Source: Mucilaginibacter celer (GTDB lineage: Bacteria; Bacteroidota; Bacteroidia; Sphingobacteriales; Sphingobacteriaceae). Taken from it: 64,000 nucleotides of DNA. The notes under the pieces were generated by a model. That model was not told the origin of the DNA. It searched no databases and saw nothing but the letters and a program-made list of their open reading frames with translations. Positions within the stretch are counted from its first letter, which is position 1. The number at the start of each line of letters is the position of its first letter. The translations under genes and the position numbers were made by a program. Shown here piece after piece: positions 62,136-64,000 of the stretch. Location of the stretch: assembly GCF_003576455.2 (NCBI RefSeq), contig NZ_CP032869.1:3038001-3102000 (forward strand), in the 5' to 3' direction.

Positions 62136-63066
62136 CGCAGGGTATAGAATAGAGCGTTTAACCGAAGAGCGGCTGCCCGATCTAACCAGGCTACATGAGG
62201 CCGTTTACCAAAAAAACATAACCCCCGATTTTTTTAAGCGGAAATATAATACCGCCTTTACTGGTGTTATGTACGTTGGTTTTTTGGCTTACGATGGTAA
62301 CCGGCCCGCGGCGTTTTACGGGGTGATTCCTTGTTTTATAGATTGTAAGGGAGAAAAAGTATTAGCAGCCCAATCGGCAGATACCATGACTCACCCCAAC
62401 CACCGCGGCAAAGGTTTGTTTATTGAGCTTGCCGAACTCACATACCAGCTTTGCCGTAACGAAGGGATCCGCACGTTGTTTGGTTTCCCCAATCAAAATT
62501 CGTTACCAGGCTTTGTGAACAAGCTGGACTGGCAGATTGGTGGCAATATGGAGTGTTTTATTATCCCCGTTAAAACGTTGCCTTTGCAAAAACTGGCTGA
62601 TAAGTTCCCGTTTTTAAAAAACCTCTATAATGGCTTTGTGAAACGGCGGTTAAAGCCATATTTGTCACCTCGAAACGGCATCCGTAACTCTGTAATTGAT
62701 GAAGGCTATGCCGGCGTAAAGCGCGACCCGGATTACGTGGATTATAAAACCAATTACACCAACAGTTTCACTATTAAAGTGGATACTACACTGGTTTGGT
62801 TCAAAATTAATGATGGATTGTTTATTGGCGATATCGACCTGGCTTTGAACGATCTGGATAAGATCATCCCCCAACTGCAAAAAATTGCGGGCAAACTTGG
62901 CTTACAAAAAATAATTTTCCAGGCCGATAAACGGACGGTGCTGTATATGCTGCTTAAAAATCACGCGCAACCTATCCCCTCGTTCCCGACAATTATAAAA
63001 AACCTTGGTGCGGATCTGCCGGTTCACAAAATGGCTTTCACTTTTGCCGATATTGATATTTTTTAA
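62128..63066 (+). CDS. GNAT-like acyltransferase
   Basis: A 312-residue protein with an N-terminal GNAT fold: YRIERLTEERLPDLTRLHEAVY, then the acetyl-CoA loop region QSADTMTHPNHRGKGLFIELAEL and GFPNQNSLPGFVNKLDWQIG. The C-terminal half (about 160-312) is an additional alpha/beta region of uncertain type, so it could also be a two-domain acyltransferase related to FemAB-like enzymes. Coupled to the deacetylase, it suggests removal of an acetyl group and its replacement by another acyl group. Confidence 0.75.
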   Translation: MHNAGYRIERLTEERLPDLTRLHEAVYQKNITPDFFKRKYNTAFTGVMYVGFLAYDGNRPAAFYGVIPCFIDCKGEKVLAAQSADTMTHPNHRGKGLFIELAELTYQLCRNEGIRTLFGFPNQNSLPGFVNKLDWQIGGNMECFIIPVKTLPLQKLADKFPFLKNLYNGFVKRRLKPYLSPRNGIRNSVIDEGYAGVKRDPDYVDYKTNYTNSFTIKVDTTLVWFKINDGLFIGDIDLALNDLDKIIPQLQKIAGKLGLQKIIFQADKRTVLYMLLKNHAQPIPSFPTIIKNLGADLPVHKMAFTFADIDIF

Positions 63067-64000
63067 ATGAGATACGTTTTTAACAGCTACGTGCAAATTC
63101 CCGAATTTAACCGGCCCGAAGCCTGGTTTGAACGCACGCGGGCCTATGCCGGCATCATGGAAGCGCTTGCCCGTACCAATGAAGTGATCAGCATTGAGCA
63201 TATCGATTTTGAAGGCCGTGCGAAAAAAAACGGCATTGACTATCATTTTAAACGCTTCGCCACAAGCTGGTCGCGGTATTTACCCTGGAAACTTAACAAT
63301 TATATTAAAAGCCTTAAGCCGGATATGGTATTTGTTCAAAGCCTGCATTTTCCGTTGCAGGTTATCCAGTTGCGTTTAATGCTTGGCCCCAAGGTGAAGA
63401 TCATGGTACAAAACCATGCCGAAAAACCTTTTACCGGCTTAAAAAAGCTTGCCCAAAAACTGGTAGACAGGTATATTGACGCTTATCTTTTTGCCTCGCG
63501 CGATATGGGGCTGGAATGGGTTACGGAGGGCAATATATCCTCGCCCCGGAAAATTTTTGAGGTGATGGAAGTATCGTCGGTATTTTATCCCATTAACCGG
63601 GAAGAAGCGCTGGCTAAAACGGGAGTAACCGGCAACCCGGCGTTTTTATGGGTCGGTCGGCTTAATGATAATAAAGACCCCTTAAATGTGACCAGGGCTT
63701 TTTTGAGATTTGCCGAAAAAATACCCGGTGCAAGGCTTTATATGATCTATCATACTGAAGAGTTACTTGACGAAATCCAATCACTACTTGAAATCCATCC
63801 TAACAAGGAAGCAATCCGGCTCATAGGCAAAAGGCCGCATACCGATCTGCTTTACTGGTTTAACAGCGCTGATTTTATCCTGTCGGGTTCGCATTATGAA
63901 GGCAGCGGCACGGCGGTTTGCGAGGCTATGTCCTGCGGGTGTGTGCCTTTGGTTACCGATATCCAGTCGTTCCGGATGATTACCAATAATGGTGAATGCG
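63067..64000 (+). CDS. Glycosyltransferase family 4 (3' end beyond the window)
   Basis: The frame starts with an ATG directly after the GNAT stop codon and stays open to the right edge (311 full codons). The N-terminal half has RAYAGIMEALARTNEVISIEH and SLKPDMVFVQSLHFPL. The C-terminal half has AFLWVGRLNDNKDPLNVTRAFL and LSGSHYEGSGTAVCEAMSCGCVPLVTD, the GT4 donor-site signature. It is the fifth gene of the tailoring operon. The last part of the enzyme lies outside the window. Confidence 0.85.
   Translation, partial: MRYVFNSYVQIPEFNRPEAWFERTRAYAGIMEALARTNEVISIEHIDFEGRAKKNGIDYHFKRFATSWSRYLPWKLNNYIKSLKPDMVFVQSLHFPLQVIQLRLMLGPKVKIMVQNHAEKPFTGLKKLAQKLVDRYIDAYLFASRDMGLEWVTEGNISSPRKIFEVMEVSSVFYPINREEALAKTGVTGNPAFLWVGRLNDNKDPLNVTRAFLRFAEKIPGARLYMIYHTEELLDEIQSLLEIHPNKEAIRLIGKRPHTDLLYWFNSADFILSGSHYEGSGTAVCEAMSCGCVPLVTDIQSFRMITNNGEC

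Overview
The window looks like a chromosomal segment of a Sphingobacteriales bacterium (Bacteroidota), most like Mucilaginibacter or Pedobacter. This is inferred from the gene families, from Bacteroidota-type -7 promoter boxes (TAnnTTTG) just upstream of several start codons, from a near absence of purine-rich Shine-Dalgarno sequences, from many small lipoproteins with short lipoboxes, and from intergenic spaces filled with palindromic repeats. No tRNA, rRNA, CRISPR array, prophage or transposase gene was recognised. The only RNA gene found is RNase P RNA.

Region 1 (1-41.3 kb) is mostly housekeeping and general metabolism. It contains an acyl-CoA thioesterase end, a folB-glcD pair, glutaryl-CoA dehydrogenase, and two tandem paralogous TPR sensor kinases. 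A GH1 beta-glucosidase, a DinB-like protein and a run of three lipoprotein genes (unknown, SCO, cytochrome c) follow. Next come rnpB, an NtrC-type sigma-54 activator, a secreted clan-A glycosidase, fructosamine kinase, and two zinc-ribbon membrane proteins, one of them a CPBP protease. Then lepA, folD, a Rieske protein, queE, a PorE-like OmpA protein, a CBM6 protein, recQ, manC, rlmB, dnaB, chrA, a TPR protein, etfB-etfA, a bifunctional nuclease, a NupG-type transporter, and a ThuA/GMC oxidoreductase pair.

Region 2 (41.8-64 kb, open at the right edge) is a surface or exported polysaccharide locus. It has seven glycosyltransferases (two GT2 and five GT4-like), a Wzx-type flippase, two Wzy/WaaL-type polytopic proteins and a nucleotidyltransferase-domain protein. 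A minus-strand block codes for three radical-SAM enzymes and a methyltransferase. A divergent plus-strand operon codes for a methyltransferase, a metal-dependent amidohydrolase, a polysaccharide deacetylase, a GNAT-like protein and a further glycosyltransferase. manC at 28.8 kb could supply GDP-mannose. No priming transferase or Wza/Wzc export gene was seen, so the locus probably continues to the right or depends on genes elsewhere.

The best candidate for something undescribed is the radical-SAM and glycan-tailoring block at 53.5-64 kb. The second theme is the intergenic repeats. At least four structured palindromic families recur, often placed exactly between convergent stop codons, and one family shows arm changes that preserve self-complementarity.
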